From: Pseudomonas sp. ERMR1:02
GTDB lineage: Bacteria; Pseudomonadota; Gammaproteobacteria; Pseudomonadales; Pseudomonadaceae
NCBI RefSeq assembly: GCF_002277815.1
Contig: NZ_NKJI01000002.1
Location: forward strand, 186,001-250,000
Direction of reading: 5' to 3'
Length of the DNA: 64,000 nucleotides
The notes beneath the pieces are model-generated. The model made no database searches. It saw only the letters and a list, made by a program, of their open reading frames with translations, and was not told where the DNA came from. A program made the translations under genes and the position numbers. Shown in pieces: positions 35,609 to 43,858 of this stretch. Numbering within the stretch: position 1 is the stretch's first letter; the number at the start of each line of letters is the position of its first letter.

Positions 35609-36736
35609 ATGATTCCCAATGACGAACAACTCCAGATCAGCGACGCCGCCCGGCAATTCGCCCAGGAACGGCTCAAACCCTTCGCCGCCGAATGGGACCG
35701 TGAGCACCGTTTCCCCAAGGAAGCCATTGGTGAGATGGCCGAACTGGGCTTCTTCGGCATGCTGGTGCCGGAGCAGTGGGGCGGTTGCGACACCGGTTAC
35801 CTGGCCTACGCCATGGCCCTGGAAGAAATCGCTGCCGGTGACGGTGCGTGCTCGACCATCATGAGCGTGCACAACTCGGTGGGTTGCGTGCCGATCCTCA
35901 ATTACGGCAATGACGATCAGAAAGAACGCTTCCTCAAACCTCTGGCCAGCGGCGCAATGCTCGGTGCTTTCGCCTTGACCGAACCCCAGGCCGGTTCCGA
36001 CGCCAGCGGCCTGAAAACCCGTGCCCGGCTGGAAGGCGATCACTACGTGCTCAACGGCTGCAAACAGTTCATCACCTCCGGGCAGAACGCCGGGGTAGTG
36101 ATAGTGTTTGCCGTCACTGATCCGAGCGCTGGCAAACGCGGCATCACGGCGCTGATCGTGCCGACCGATTCACCGGGCTATAAAGTCGCACGGGTTGAAG
36201 ACAAACTCGGCCAGCACGCCTCCGACACGTGCCAGATCTTGTTTGAAGACGTGAAAGTCCCGCTGGCCAACCGTTTGGGCGAAGAGGGCGAAGGCTACAA
36301 GATCGCCCTGGCCAACCTTGAAGGCGGCCGTGTCGGTATCGCCTCGCAATCGGTGGGCATGGCCCGCGCTGCGTTCGAAGCGGCGCGAGATTACGCCCGT
36401 GAACGCGAGAGTTTCGGCAAACCAATCATTGAGCATCAGGCCGTTGCGTTCCGCCTGGCGGACATGGCGACCCAGATTGCCGTGGCCCGGCAAATGGTGC
36501 ATTACGCTGCCGCCTTGCGTGACAGCGGCAAACCGGCCCTGGTCGAAGCGTCGATGGCCAAGCTGTTCGCCTCGGAAATGGCCGAAAAGGTCTGTTCCTC
36601 GGCATTGCAAACCCTCGGCGGTTACGGTTACCTGAACGACTTCCCGCTGGAGCGGATCTACCGCGACGTGCGGGTCTGCCAGATCTACGAAGGCACCAGC
36701 GACATTCAGCGCATGGTCATTTCGCGCAATCTTTGA
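35609..36736 (+). CDS. Acyl-CoA dehydrogenase (2-methylbutyryl-type)
   Basis: FAD-dependent acyl-CoA dehydrogenase of 375 residues. It shows the FAD-binding stretch [19 protein letters not shown] near 125 and the catalytic base E361 in [12 protein letters not shown], the position used by short/branched-chain enzymes. It introduces the alpha-beta double bond, e.g. 2-methylbutyryl-CoA to tiglyl-CoA, passing electrons to ETF. A paralogue lies at 39063 in the convergent valine-type pair. The start has AAGGACTTGTC ahead. Confidence 0.88.
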   Translation: MIPNDEQLQISDAARQFAQERLKPFAAEWDREHRFPKEAIGEMAELGFFGMLVPEQWGGCDTGYLAYAMALEEIAAGDGACSTIMSVHNSVGCVPILNYGNDDQKERFLKPLASGAMLGAFALTEPQAGSDASGLKTRARLEGDHYVLNGCKQFITSGQNAGVVIVFAVTDPSAGKRGITALIVPTDSPGYKVARVEDKLGQHASDTCQILFEDVKVPLANRLGEEGEGYKIALANLEGGRVGIASQSVGMARAAFEAARDYARERESFGKPIIEHQAVAFRLADMATQIAVARQMVHYAAALRDSGKPALVEASMAKLFASEMAEKVCSSALQTLGGYGYLNDFPLERIYRDVRVCQIYEGTSDIQRMVISRNL

Positions 36737-36752
36737 GAGAAGGAAAAACCTT

Positions 36753-37526
36753 GTGAGCTACGAAACGATTTTGCTGGAAACCCACGGCCGCGTCGGCCTG
36801 ATTACACTGAACCGTCCGCAAGCGCTGAACGCGTTGAACGCGCAGATCGTCAGCGAACTGAACCACGCCCTCGATGGCCTGGAAGCCGACTCCAACATTG
36901 GCTGCATCGTGCTGACCGGCTCGAAAAAAGCCTTTGCCGCCGGTGCCGACATCAAGGAAATGGCTGAACTGACCTACCCGCAGATCTACCTTGACGATCT
37001 GTTCAGCGACAGCGATCGCGTGGCCAACCGCCGCAAGCCGATCATCGCCGCGGTCAACGGTTTCGCCCTGGGTGGCGGCTGCGAGCTGGCACTGATGTGC
37101 GACTTTATTCTGGCCGGCGATAACGCCAGATTTGGCCAACCTGAAATCAACCTCGGCGTGCTGCCGGGCATGGGCGGCACCCAGCGCCTGACCCGCGCCG
37201 TGGGCAAGGCCAAGGCCATGGAAATGTGCCTGAGCGGGCGTCTGATCGATGCCGTGGAAGCAGAGCGTTGCGGGATTGTCGCGCGGATTGTGCCGAGTGA
37301 TGAACTGTTGGATGAAGCGCTGAAAGTCGCGGCGTTGATCGCCAAGAAGTCCCTGCCGATCGCGATGATGGTCAAGGAAAGCGTCAACCGCGCCTTTGAA
37401 GTGAGCCTGTCGGAAGGTGTACGTTTTGAGCGCCGGGTGTTCCACGCGGCGTTTGCGACGCAGGATCAGAAGGAAGGGATGGCGGCGTTTATTGCCAAGC
37501 GTGAGGCCGAATTCAAAGGGAAGTGA
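36753..37526 (+). CDS. Enoyl-CoA hydratase
   Basis: Crotonase of 257 residues with the oxyanion loop [10 protein letters not shown] near 61 and the two catalytic glutamates E111 ([10 protein letters not shown]) and E131 (FGQPEINLG). It hydrates tiglyl- or crotonyl-type CoA esters and completes the set of steps in this operon. The start codon is GTG (GTGAGCTAC), 16 bases after the dehydrogenase stop, with AAGGA ahead. It is the last gene before the inserted element. Confidence 0.9.
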   Translation: MSYETILLETHGRVGLITLNRPQALNALNAQIVSELNHALDGLEADSNIGCIVLTGSKKAFAAGADIKEMAELTYPQIYLDDLFSDSDRVANRRKPIIAAVNGFALGGGCELALMCDFILAGDNARFGQPEINLGVLPGMGGTQRLTRAVGKAKAMEMCLSGRLIDAVEAERCGIVARIVPSDELLDEALKVAALIAKKSLPIAMMVKESVNRAFEVSLSEGVRFERRVFHAAFATQDQKEGMAAFIAKREAEFKGK

Positions 37527-37541
37527 TGTAGCGTTCTCACA

Positions 37542-37569
37542 GACGCCTTCGCTGGCAAGCCAGCTCCTA
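37542..37569. repeat. Left half of a REP pair split by an IS
   Basis: REP arm CTTCGCTGGCAAGCCAGCT plus CCTA up to the IS boundary. It joins seamlessly to 39009 onward when the IS is removed. Confidence 0.9.
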
Positions 37570-37572
37570 TGT

Positions 37573-37584
37573 ATGGACTCGCCC
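37573..37584. repeat. IS terminal inverted repeat (transposase 3' side)
   Basis: ATGGACTCGCCC, exact inverse of the copy at 38990-39001, set 3 bp in from the element end. Confidence 0.88.
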
Positions 37585-37589
37585 CCACT

Positions 37590-37822
37590 GTCTACCCGCT
37601 TTTGAAAAACCGCCGCCCCGTTGCATCTATGTATTAGGCCTATTCGAGGAAGCCGTCTTCGGCTTCTGGCCAAAATTGGAAGAGCTCGTGGTATGCCGAT
37701 TACAGTCAGGCCTCGAAGGCCAGTAGGAGCTAAGGCATCAATCCACGCCGGTCTTACCTGGGGTCAATTTTTTTTCAGCAAAGGGCCGGACAGTTAGTAC
37801 CTCGGTGGCAGAACTCTGTCGC
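37590..37822 (-). ncRNA. Candidate IS guide RNA (seekRNA/bridge RNA) region
   Basis: Non-coding end of the IS downstream of the transposase. It holds a perfect 7-bp hairpin (GAAGCCG-TCTT-CGGCTTC, 37649-37666) and another small stem (GGCCT-CGA-AGGCC, 37709-37721). At 37723-37731 it carries GTAGGAGCT, identical to the nine bases of the REP that span the insertion junction (G|TAGGAGCT). Position, structure and target match fit the guide RNAs described for IS1111 elements. Exact RNA ends cannot be told from sequence, and the strand is inferred from the transposase direction. Confidence 0.55.
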
Positions 37823-38926
37823 TCAGTGGCTCATCGTCGCTTGCTGGCCATCACCAGCCTGGCGACGATAAGTCTGGTCATTCTGGAGAAGCACCCAGAC
37901 GATTCGCAGGTTGCGGTTGGCTAGCCTGACCGCAGCCTCCTTACGACCCAGCCGGCTCATCCAGCGCAACAAGCGGCGGTCATCGGGTTGCTGGGAATCA
38001 GGTCGTAGTTGTTGCAGCACCGCATGGGCTCCCTGGATCATCAGGCTGCGTAAATACACATCGCCTCGCTTGGTCATGTCCCCCAGCCGGACCGTTTGCC
38101 CGCTGCTGTACTGGTCAGGCACCATGCCAAAGTACGCGGCAAACTTGCGGGCATTGGGAAATCGCTCAGGCTTGGTTTCCTTGGCCACCAGTGCCGTGGC
38201 AGTGACTGGGCCGATGCCGCGCACAGTCATCAGTCGCTTCGCCGTCATGTCGGCGTTGGCGGCCACTTCCAGGCGCCCCGTCAGCACGCTGATGCGTTCG
38301 CCCAAATGGCGCCACTCGGCCAACAGTTCGTCGATCAGTTCACGCAGCAGGCCCGGCACCGGCTGGGTGGCATCTTCCAGTACCCGCGGAATTTTCTGAC
38401 TGATCGCCACATCGCCCTGCGCCAAGGCCACGCCGTGCTCGAGCAGCAGGCCGCGCATCTGATTACTCACCGCCGTGCGTCGACGCACATAGCCTTGGCG
38501 GGCGCGATGCAACGCCTGCATTGCCAGCGCCGCAACGCTTTTGACCGGCACTGCGCAGATCTTTTCATCGCGACCAGCCCGCAGAATCGCCAGCGCATCG
38601 TTGCGATCATTCTTAGGCCCGCTGCGATGTGTGGCCACCAAACCGGCTGGAAGAATCCGCGCCAGATTGCCTTGGTCTTGCAGCTGCCGGGCCCAGGCTT
38701 GAGCCCCCGGGCCGGTCTCCATCAGCACCACGACATGAGGCGGCAACTGGCGGAGAAACTCATAAAACGCCTCGCGCGACTTGATCCGCTGCTCGTAGTG
38801 CACCTGGCCGAGGACGTCTTCACCGGCGACCTGAAAGACCTGCTTGGCCAGATCGACCGCCACGGTTGTGCAGGCCGACAAATCGGAAGAAGACACGGAT
38901 TGATCAATCGAAGTATGCTTTTTCAT
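37823..38926 (-). CDS. IS110-family (IS1111 group) DEDD transposase
   Basis: A 367-residue recombinase. The N-terminal RuvC-like DEDD domain has D25 (VAVDLAK), E70 (VLMETGPG) and D107/D110 (PKNDRNDA). A coiled-coil linker at about 135-235 follows, then the C-terminal Transposase_20 domain with the Ser nucleophile near S275 (DQYSSGQTVRLGD). The full frame is intact, so the element may be active. The start codon lies within an internal third copy of the 12-bp end repeat (38925-38936). Confidence 0.92.
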   Translation of the reverse strand: MKKHTSIDQSVSSSDLSACTTVAVDLAKQVFQVAGEDVLGQVHYEQRIKSREAFYEFLRQLPPHVVVLMETGPGAQAWARQLQDQGNLARILPAGLVATHRSGPKNDRNDALAILRAGRDEKICAVPVKSVAALAMQALHRARQGYVRRRTAVSNQMRGLLLEHGVALAQGDVAISQKIPRVLEDATQPVPGLLRELIDELLAEWRHLGERISVLTGRLEVAANADMTAKRLMTVRGIGPVTATALVAKETKPERFPNARKFAAYFGMVPDQYSSGQTVRLGDMTKRGDVYLRSLMIQGAHAVLQQLRPDSQQPDDRRLLRWMSRLGRKEAAVRLANRNLRIVWVLLQNDQTYRRQAGDGQQATMSH

Positions 38927-38936
38927 GGACTCGCCC
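38925..38936. repeat. Internal third copy of the IS end repeat
   Basis: Exact ATGGACTCGCCC overlapping the transposase start codon. It is inverted relative to the nearby end copy (38990-39001), so the two can pair into a 12-bp stem around a 53-base loop that would bury the start codon. Confidence 0.8.
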
Positions 38937-38989
38937 TCGCTGTCGTTGGCTGTTTAGACTGCCACCGTGGCGCATTGACGCCTCGGCTT

Positions 38990-39001
38990 GGGCGAGTCCA
39001 T
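38990..39001. repeat. IS terminal inverted repeat (transposase 5' side)
   Basis: GGGCGAGTCCAT, set 7 bp in from the element end at 39008. Confidence 0.88.
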
Positions 39002-39008
39002 CCAATTA

Positions 39009-39054
39009 CAGGGATACGCATTGCCTCTGTAGGAGCTGGCTTGCCAGCGAAGCT
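39009..39054. repeat. Right half of the split REP pair
   Basis: Begins CAGGG, then a 16-base spacer and a full inverted REP arm (GTAGGAGCTGGCTTGCC). With 37542-37569 it forms one ordinary REP pair between the convergent acyl-CoA operons. Confidence 0.9.
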
Positions 39055-39062
39055 CTTAAAGG

Positions 39063-40214
39063 TCACACCAGATAATTTTTCAACTCGCGGGCAATCACCA
39101 TTCGCTGTATCTCGCTCGACCCCTCATAAATCTGCGTGATCCGCGCGTCCCGGTAGTAACGCTCCACCGGGTAATCCTCCAGATACCCATACCCGCCATG
39201 AATCTGTATCGCTGACGAGCAGACTTTCTCGGCCATTTCCGACGCAAACAGCTTGGCCTGCGACGCCTCTGACAGGCACGGCTTGCCGGCGCTGCGCAAC
39301 CGCGCGGCATGCAGGATCATCAGCCGTGCGGCGTTGAGTTGCATGTGCATGTCCGCCAGCAGGTTGGCGATGCTCTGGTGCTCGATGATCGGCTTGGCGA
39401 ACTGCACGCGATCGCGGGCGTAGGCCAGCGCCGCTTCGAACGCCGCGCGGGCGATGCCCAACGCCTGGGCTGCGATGCCGATGCGGCCGCCTTCGAGGTT
39501 GGACAGGGCGATGGCCAGGCCTTTGCCGCGTTCACCCAGCAGATTGGCTTCGGGGATTGTGCAGTTGTTCAGCGTCACCGCGCAGGTGTCGGAGGCGCGG
39601 ATGCCCATCTTGTGTTCGCTGCGGTCCACGGTGAAGCCTTCGGTGCTGGTTGGCACGAGGAACGCCGAGATACCGCGCTTGCCCAGGTCCGGATCGGTCA
39701 CGGCGAACACGATCGCCAGTTTTGCCCGTTTGCCGTTGCTGACAAATTGCTTGGCGCCGTTGATCACCCACTGGCCGTCGCGCAGTTCTGCGCGGGTGCG
39801 CAGGTTATGAGCTTCGGAGCCGGCCTGAGGCTCGGTCAAACAGAAGCAACCGATGGCCTGACCGCTGGCCAGATCCGCCAGCCAGGTCCGTTTCTGTTCT
39901 TCAGTGCCATAGTTGAGCACCGGCCCGCAGCCTACGGAGTTGTGGATGCTCATCAACGCGCCGGTGGCGCCGTCGCCGGCAGAGATTTCTTCCACCGCCA
40001 GGGCGTAGGCGACGTAATCGACATAGGTGCCGCCCCATTCCTCAGGCACCACCATGCCCAGCAGGCCGAGTTCGCCCATCTTCGCCACCAGCGCGTCGTC
40101 GATCCAGCCGGCCTTTTCCCAGGCTTGCGCGTGGGGTGCGATCTCACCACGGGCAAAATCCCGGGCCATGTCGCGGATCATGACTTGCTCTTCGCTCAAT
40201 TCGATATCGTGCAT
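39063..40214 (-). CDS. Acyl-CoA dehydrogenase (isobutyryl-type)
   Basis: A 383-residue FAD acyl-CoA dehydrogenase with [19 protein letters not shown] near 130 and the catalytic base E364 in [12 protein letters not shown]. It follows the 3-hydroxyisobutyryl-CoA hydrolase gene by 3 bases, which points to isobutyryl-CoA and valine degradation. It resembles its neighbour at 35609 over its full length, so the two probably arose by duplication and split the isoleucine and valine branches. The two operons converge on the IS/REP. Confidence 0.87.
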   Translation of the reverse strand: MHDIELSEEQVMIRDMARDFARGEIAPHAQAWEKAGWIDDALVAKMGELGLLGMVVPEEWGGTYVDYVAYALAVEEISAGDGATGALMSIHNSVGCGPVLNYGTEEQKRTWLADLASGQAIGCFCLTEPQAGSEAHNLRTRAELRDGQWVINGAKQFVSNGKRAKLAIVFAVTDPDLGKRGISAFLVPTSTEGFTVDRSEHKMGIRASDTCAVTLNNCTIPEANLLGERGKGLAIALSNLEGGRIGIAAQALGIARAAFEAALAYARDRVQFAKPIIEHQSIANLLADMHMQLNAARLMILHAARLRSAGKPCLSEASQAKLFASEMAEKVCSSAIQIHGGYGYLEDYPVERYYRDARITQIYEGSSEIQRMVIARELKNYLV

Positions 40215-40217
40215 GGC

Positions 40218-41324
40218 TCAGCTCCCACTCTGGTCAAACCCGTTGAAGAAACTCGCCACGTGTGCGGCGTCCAGCGCCTGCAGGGTGGGCGGGTTCCAGC
40301 GCGGGTTCTTGTCTTTGTCGATCAGCAAGGCGCGCACGCCTTCGATCAGGTCGCCGCGCTCGAACCACTGGCGGTCCAGGTGCAGCTCAAGGGCGAAGCA
40401 TTGTTCAAGGCTCAGGTGCCGACCGCGCCGCAACATCTCCAGCGTCACGCCCATGGCCAGCGGTGAACGGGTTGCCAGCAGGTCGGCAGTGGTCGTGGCC
40501 CACTCATGGCTGTCGGCGACCGTCACTTCCCGCAATTGTTCAACAATACTCGGCACATCGGGCAGGGCGAAGAAGTGATCGATGGCCGGGCGCAGCGCTT
40601 TCAAGGGGGCGTCGGGCAGTTGCTGCACGGCGAGTTTCGCCAGCAGGCCCTGAAGGTCTTTGAGTGGTGTGTCGTGCCATTGCAGCTGATCGAGTTTTTC
40701 GTCCAGCTCGGCCAGTTTGCTGCTGTCCAGGTACCAGTCGGCAAGACCGCAATACAGCGCATCGGCCGCGCGGACTTGCACGCCGCTGACGCCCAGGTAA
40801 ATCCCCAGCTCACCGGGAACGCGCGGCAGGAAGTAACTGCCGCCGACGTCCGGGAAGTAACCGATGCCGACTTCGGGCATTGCCAGACGGCTCTTTTCGG
40901 TGACTACCCGCAAGTCGGCACCTTGCACCAGACCCATGCCGCCGCCCAGTACAAAGCCGTCCATCAAGGCCAGAACGGGTTTGCGGTAATGGTGAATCGC
41001 GAGGTCGAGGGCATATTCCTCGACGAAGAAATCTTCGTGCAGCGTGTCGCCGCTTTTGAAACTGTCGTAGAGCGAGCGAATGTCGCCACCGGCGCAGAAG
41101 GCTTTTTCGCCAGCACCGCGCAGGACCACCGCATGCACCTGCGGATCCTCTTCCCAGGCATCGAGTTGGCGTTGCAGATGGCGGACCATGTCCAGCGTCA
41201 GGGCATTAAGGCCGGCGGGGCGGTTGAGGGTCAGGTGACCGATGTGGTTGCGAACTTCGGCCAGCACTTCGTTTTGTGTGGCATCCATGGACCGGTTTCC
41301 CGGAGAAGTAACCTGAGCAGTCAT
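40218..41324 (-). CDS. 3-hydroxyisobutyryl-CoA hydrolase
   Basis: Crotonase-fold thioesterase of 368 residues of the HIBCH type. Its signature AMPEVGIGYFPDVGGSYFL holds E151 and D159, the residues that in human HIBCH bind and hydrolyse the thioester. The oxyanion loop is FCAGGDIRSLYD. It releases free 3-hydroxyisobutyrate in valine breakdown. The ATG at 41324 is chosen because GGGAG lies 6 bases ahead; a GTG directly before it is too close. First gene of the valine-type pair. Confidence 0.88.
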   Translation of the reverse strand: MTAQVTSPGNRSMDATQNEVLAEVRNHIGHLTLNRPAGLNALTLDMVRHLQRQLDAWEEDPQVHAVVLRGAGEKAFCAGGDIRSLYDSFKSGDTLHEDFFVEEYALDLAIHHYRKPVLALMDGFVLGGGMGLVQGADLRVVTEKSRLAMPEVGIGYFPDVGGSYFLPRVPGELGIYLGVSGVQVRAADALYCGLADWYLDSSKLAELDEKLDQLQWHDTPLKDLQGLLAKLAVQQLPDAPLKALRPAIDHFFALPDVPSIVEQLREVTVADSHEWATTTADLLATRSPLAMGVTLEMLRRGRHLSLEQCFALELHLDRQWFERGDLIEGVRALLIDKDKNPRWNPPTLQALDAAHVASFFNGFDQSGS

Positions 41325-41456
41325 CACTAACTCCCTGCTTTATTGTTCTTTATAGACAAGCTCGCACGCGAGCGATGCTGGATCGTAGCAGTGCAAATTT
41401 GTGATGTACAACGGGGATCTGTGCAGGTGCTTCCTGCATTTTTGCAGTTGATTATT

Positions 41457-41556
41457 TGTAGGAGCTAGCTTGCTCGCGAAAAACCTAAGGGCGCCGCGCA
41501 CATCTGGTATTACGCGTTATCGTTCACGACCATCGCGAGCAAGCTCGCTCCTACAG
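41457..41556. repeat. Long REP pair, copy of the 29328 element
   Basis: About 93 percent identical over its length to 29328-29434, including the spacer (shared AAGGGCGCCGCG and TTACGCGTTATCGTTCACGA). Lies 15 bases after the HPP gene stop. Confidence 0.9.
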
Positions 41557-41570
41557 GGGGCAGGGCTTGT

Positions 41571-42278
41571 TCAGCCGTTACGGCCCAGGACTTCACCAAT
41601 ACTGCGCCGTTTGGCATGCAACTCACTGGCATGAATCAGTTGCTCAAGGTCTTCGGGAGTAACGTCGAAGAAGGCTTCCATGTCCGCCAGTGCCAGTTTC
41701 AGGTCTTGGGCAGTGATCGCCTGGCTGTCGGTAGGCGGGTGATCGGCAGGCACCATGGCGACCGGCTCGCTGGCGCGCTTGGGGTAACGGATGCGCGTCA
41801 GGTTGTTATAGGCCAGGGCGCTGAGCAGCATGATCGAGGCGCTGAGCATTACCGGGCCGAGGGCTTGCCAGTCCATGGCAATGGTGGCCGGGTCGGCCAG
41901 AACCAGGGTCAGTGCCACCGCCCCGGCCGGTGGATGCAGGCAGCGCAGCCAGCACATCAGGATCAGCGCCATGCCCGCCGCCAGGCAAGCGCTGGACAAG
42001 GTGCGGCCGAGCACGTGAGCCACCAATAATGCCACCACCGCTGCACAGAGGTAGCCGCCAACAATCGACCACGGCTGCGCCAGGGCTCCGGAAGACACCG
42101 CAAACAGCAGCACCGCCGAAGCGCCCAGCGGACCGATCAAATGCTGCGCCACTTCAATGCCGAACACCTGGCCGCACAGCCAGACGCTGAGCAGCGTTCC
42201 AAAGGCCATGCCGATGGCGGCACGGCTCCATTCGGAGGGGCGGGTGTTGATGGCGGCGGGCAACCAGCGAGCAAGCAT
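41571..42278 (-). CDS. HPP-family membrane protein, short form
   Basis: A 235-residue protein with the HPP domain: four to five helices and the signature CLHPPAGAVALTLVLADP near 113. Relatives with this C-terminal lead (TPEDLEQLIHASELHAKRRS) usually continue into paired CBS domains. Here the protein stops at GEVLGRNG just where those would begin, 15 bases before a REP pair. It may be a natural short form or a REP-associated truncation. Proposed roles for the family include nitrite/anion transport; none is shown here. Confidence 0.75.
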   Translation of the reverse strand: MLARWLPAAINTRPSEWSRAAIGMAFGTLLSVWLCGQVFGIEVAQHLIGPLGASAVLLFAVSSGALAQPWSIVGGYLCAAVVALLVAHVLGRTLSSACLAAGMALILMCWLRCLHPPAGAVALTLVLADPATIAMDWQALGPVMLSASIMLLSALAYNNLTRIRYPKRASEPVAMVPADHPPTDSQAITAQDLKLALADMEAFFDVTPEDLEQLIHASELHAKRRSIGEVLGRNG

Positions 42279-42311
42279 GATGAATACCGTTGCGTTGACA
42301 AAAACCTGAGG

Positions 42312-42345
42312 AAAAAAAAGGCTTGTCTGGGATACCCAGAAAGCC
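42312..42345 (-). terminator. Rho-independent terminator of the MFS gene
   Basis: On the minus strand: GGCTT plus TCTGGG, loop TAT, CCCAGA plus AAGCC (one internal mismatch), followed by eight T. It lies 94 bases after the transporter stop and just ahead of the HPP gene, so it insulates the two. Confidence 0.85.
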
Positions 42346-42438
42346 CTTGAAGTTGTTCCAACTATTGGGGGAGGAACGACGACAGTGTGCCGAACCTTTC
42401 CGATGCTGACAAATTCATATTAATGAAGCTTCAGTTCA

Positions 42439-43617
42439 TTATTTCTGATGTAACGCCACGCGCCGACCACTCATGAAACACAGGAATCCGCCCATCGCGG
42501 TAAGTGCGCTCAAGGCGTAGAACATGGTCGGCGCGGGCGTGTGCATCAGCAGAAAGCCGCAAATCACCGGACTCAGGGCGCCGCCCAGGGCCGCCAGGTT
42601 CTGCGCACCGTAGTAACTGCCGCGCAGCTCTTCCGGGGCCAGGGTGTCGACAAAGAGGAATTCGGCCGGGTAAATGATCATTTCCCCAAGCGTGAAAATG
42701 AACATCGCTACGCACCAGCTGATCATGCTGTCCGCCAGACTGAAACCGATCATCCCGAGGATGAACAGGCTGGTGCCGCCGGCGATCCAGTAGCGCAGCT
42801 TTTCGCGATTGAGGAAACGGCCGATCTGGTACTGCAACAGGATCACGCTGATAGCGTTACAGGCGAGCAGCGCGGCCATGATGTCCAGGGCGCGTTTGGA
42901 ATCGTGGGTGACCAGCAGGTATTGCGACAGATATAAGGTGTAACGGCCATGCACCACGGTGCTGAGCAGGCAGCCGCAAGTGAACATGATCAGGGTGCGG
43001 TCATTTTTCAGAGTCACCAGGGTCTTGAAAAAACTTTGCGGTTGGCCAATGGCCGGTGTCTGTGCGGAATCCTTTGGGATACCGATCATCAGGAAGATGC
43101 TGAAAAACGCGATGGCACCGGCAATCAGAAACGGCGCAATCGGGTAGTAACCGGCGATCACCACGCCGAGCATGGGGCCGGTGGCATAGCCGACGTTGGT
43201 CAGGGTGTAGCGCAGGGAAAACGCCTTGGCGCGTTGGCCCATGGGCAGGTTTTCGCTGAGGATCGCTTTCGAACCGATGAGAAACAGCGCCGAAGCGGTC
43301 TCGGTGATCACCAGGGTGGCGGTGGTCAGGTAGAGGTTTTCGGCGAAGGTCAGCAGCACAAAGCCGATGGCGCTGGAGAGCATGGCCAGGATCAGCAGCC
43401 GGCGCTTTTCCAGGCGGTCGATGATGTAGCCGCCATACAGCGCGAGCAGGGTGGCGATGAATACCGCGATGCCCAACAGCAAGCCAACGTCCTGTTGGTT
43501 GAGGCCCAGCTTGTTGCTCAAGAACAGCGTGAGCAACGGGCTGGTGATGGCGCGGCTGACGACGATGGTCAGCGATACGATCATCAACCGGCGGATAACG
43601 AGGGAGTAAGTGGCCAC
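42439..43617 (-). CDS. MFS transporter (MdtH-like)
   Basis: Major facilitator of 392 residues with 12 predicted helices. The loop 2-3 motif reads YGGYIIDRLEKRRLLILAM, close to the drug:H+ antiporter motif A. Overall it resembles the MdtH/YceL group of multidrug exporters. A start at Met 12 (MIVSLTIVVSRA) is also possible. Single-gene unit ended by a clear terminator. The substrate is unknown. Confidence 0.8.
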   Translation of the reverse strand: MATYSLVIRRLMIVSLTIVVSRAITSPLLTLFLSNKLGLNQQDVGLLLGIAVFIATLLALYGGYIIDRLEKRRLLILAMLSSAIGFVLLTFAENLYLTTATLVITETASALFLIGSKAILSENLPMGQRAKAFSLRYTLTNVGYATGPMLGVVIAGYYPIAPFLIAGAIAFFSIFLMIGIPKDSAQTPAIGQPQSFFKTLVTLKNDRTLIMFTCGCLLSTVVHGRYTLYLSQYLLVTHDSKRALDIMAALLACNAISVILLQYQIGRFLNREKLRYWIAGGTSLFILGMIGFSLADSMISWCVAMFIFTLGEMIIYPAEFLFVDTLAPEELRGSYYGAQNLAALGGALSPVICGFLLMHTPAPTMFYALSALTAMGGFLCFMSGRRVALHQK

Positions 43618-43670
43618 GGTGAGTGCACGAGTCCTTGTTCTAGAAATGACATTTCAGGGTTTCGATACCC

Positions 43671-43803
43671 TTGTAGCAGCTGGCGAAGCCTGCGTTCGGC
43701 TGCGAAGCAGTCGTGAAATCAAACAGCGCGGTTATTCAGACAAACCGGGGTGTCTGGATACGATCGCTGCGCGCTCGAACGCAGCCTTCGGCAGCTGCTA
43801 CAG
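43671..43803. repeat. Inverted repeat pair of a second REP class
   Basis: Arms TTGTAGCAGCTGGCGAAGCC and GGCAGCTGCTACAG, with inner arms GCCTGCGTTCGGCTGCG and CGAACGCAGCCTTCGG, form a long imperfect palindrome between two minus-strand genes. The core (GTAGCAGCTG) differs from the GTAGGAGC REP class elsewhere in the window. Confidence 0.75.
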
Positions 43804-43858
43804 ATTCCGTGTTCGCAACAAAAGTGTTTCCCTCCAGGCGGTTCTTCAGCCTGCTCGC

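Larger units (their letters stand above)
37570..39008 (-). mobile_element. IS110-family element, IS1111 group, inserted in a REP
   Basis: A 1439-bp element bounded by sub-terminal inverted repeats of 12 bp, ATGGACTCGCCC (37573-37584) and GGGCGAGTCCAT (38990-39001). They lie 3 bp from the transposase-3' end and 7 bp from the transposase-5' end, the asymmetry typical of the IS1111 group. There is no target duplication: deleting the element rebuilds an unbroken REP (GCTCCTA|CAGGG). The transposase is followed by about 240 bp of non-coding DNA, where IS1111 elements carry their guide RNA. REP targeting by IS110/IS1111 relatives is known from Pseudomonas and E. coli. Confidence 0.88.

Noticed and set aside
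37620..37822. Small ORFs in the non-coding end of the IS
   Set aside because: None has a ribosome site or sensible composition; the position fits a structured RNA better.
41422..41443. Hairpin TGCAGG-TGCTT-CCTGCA followed by five T, looking like a terminator
   Set aside because: It would act on the plus strand, where no gene precedes it; both flanking genes are on the minus strand.
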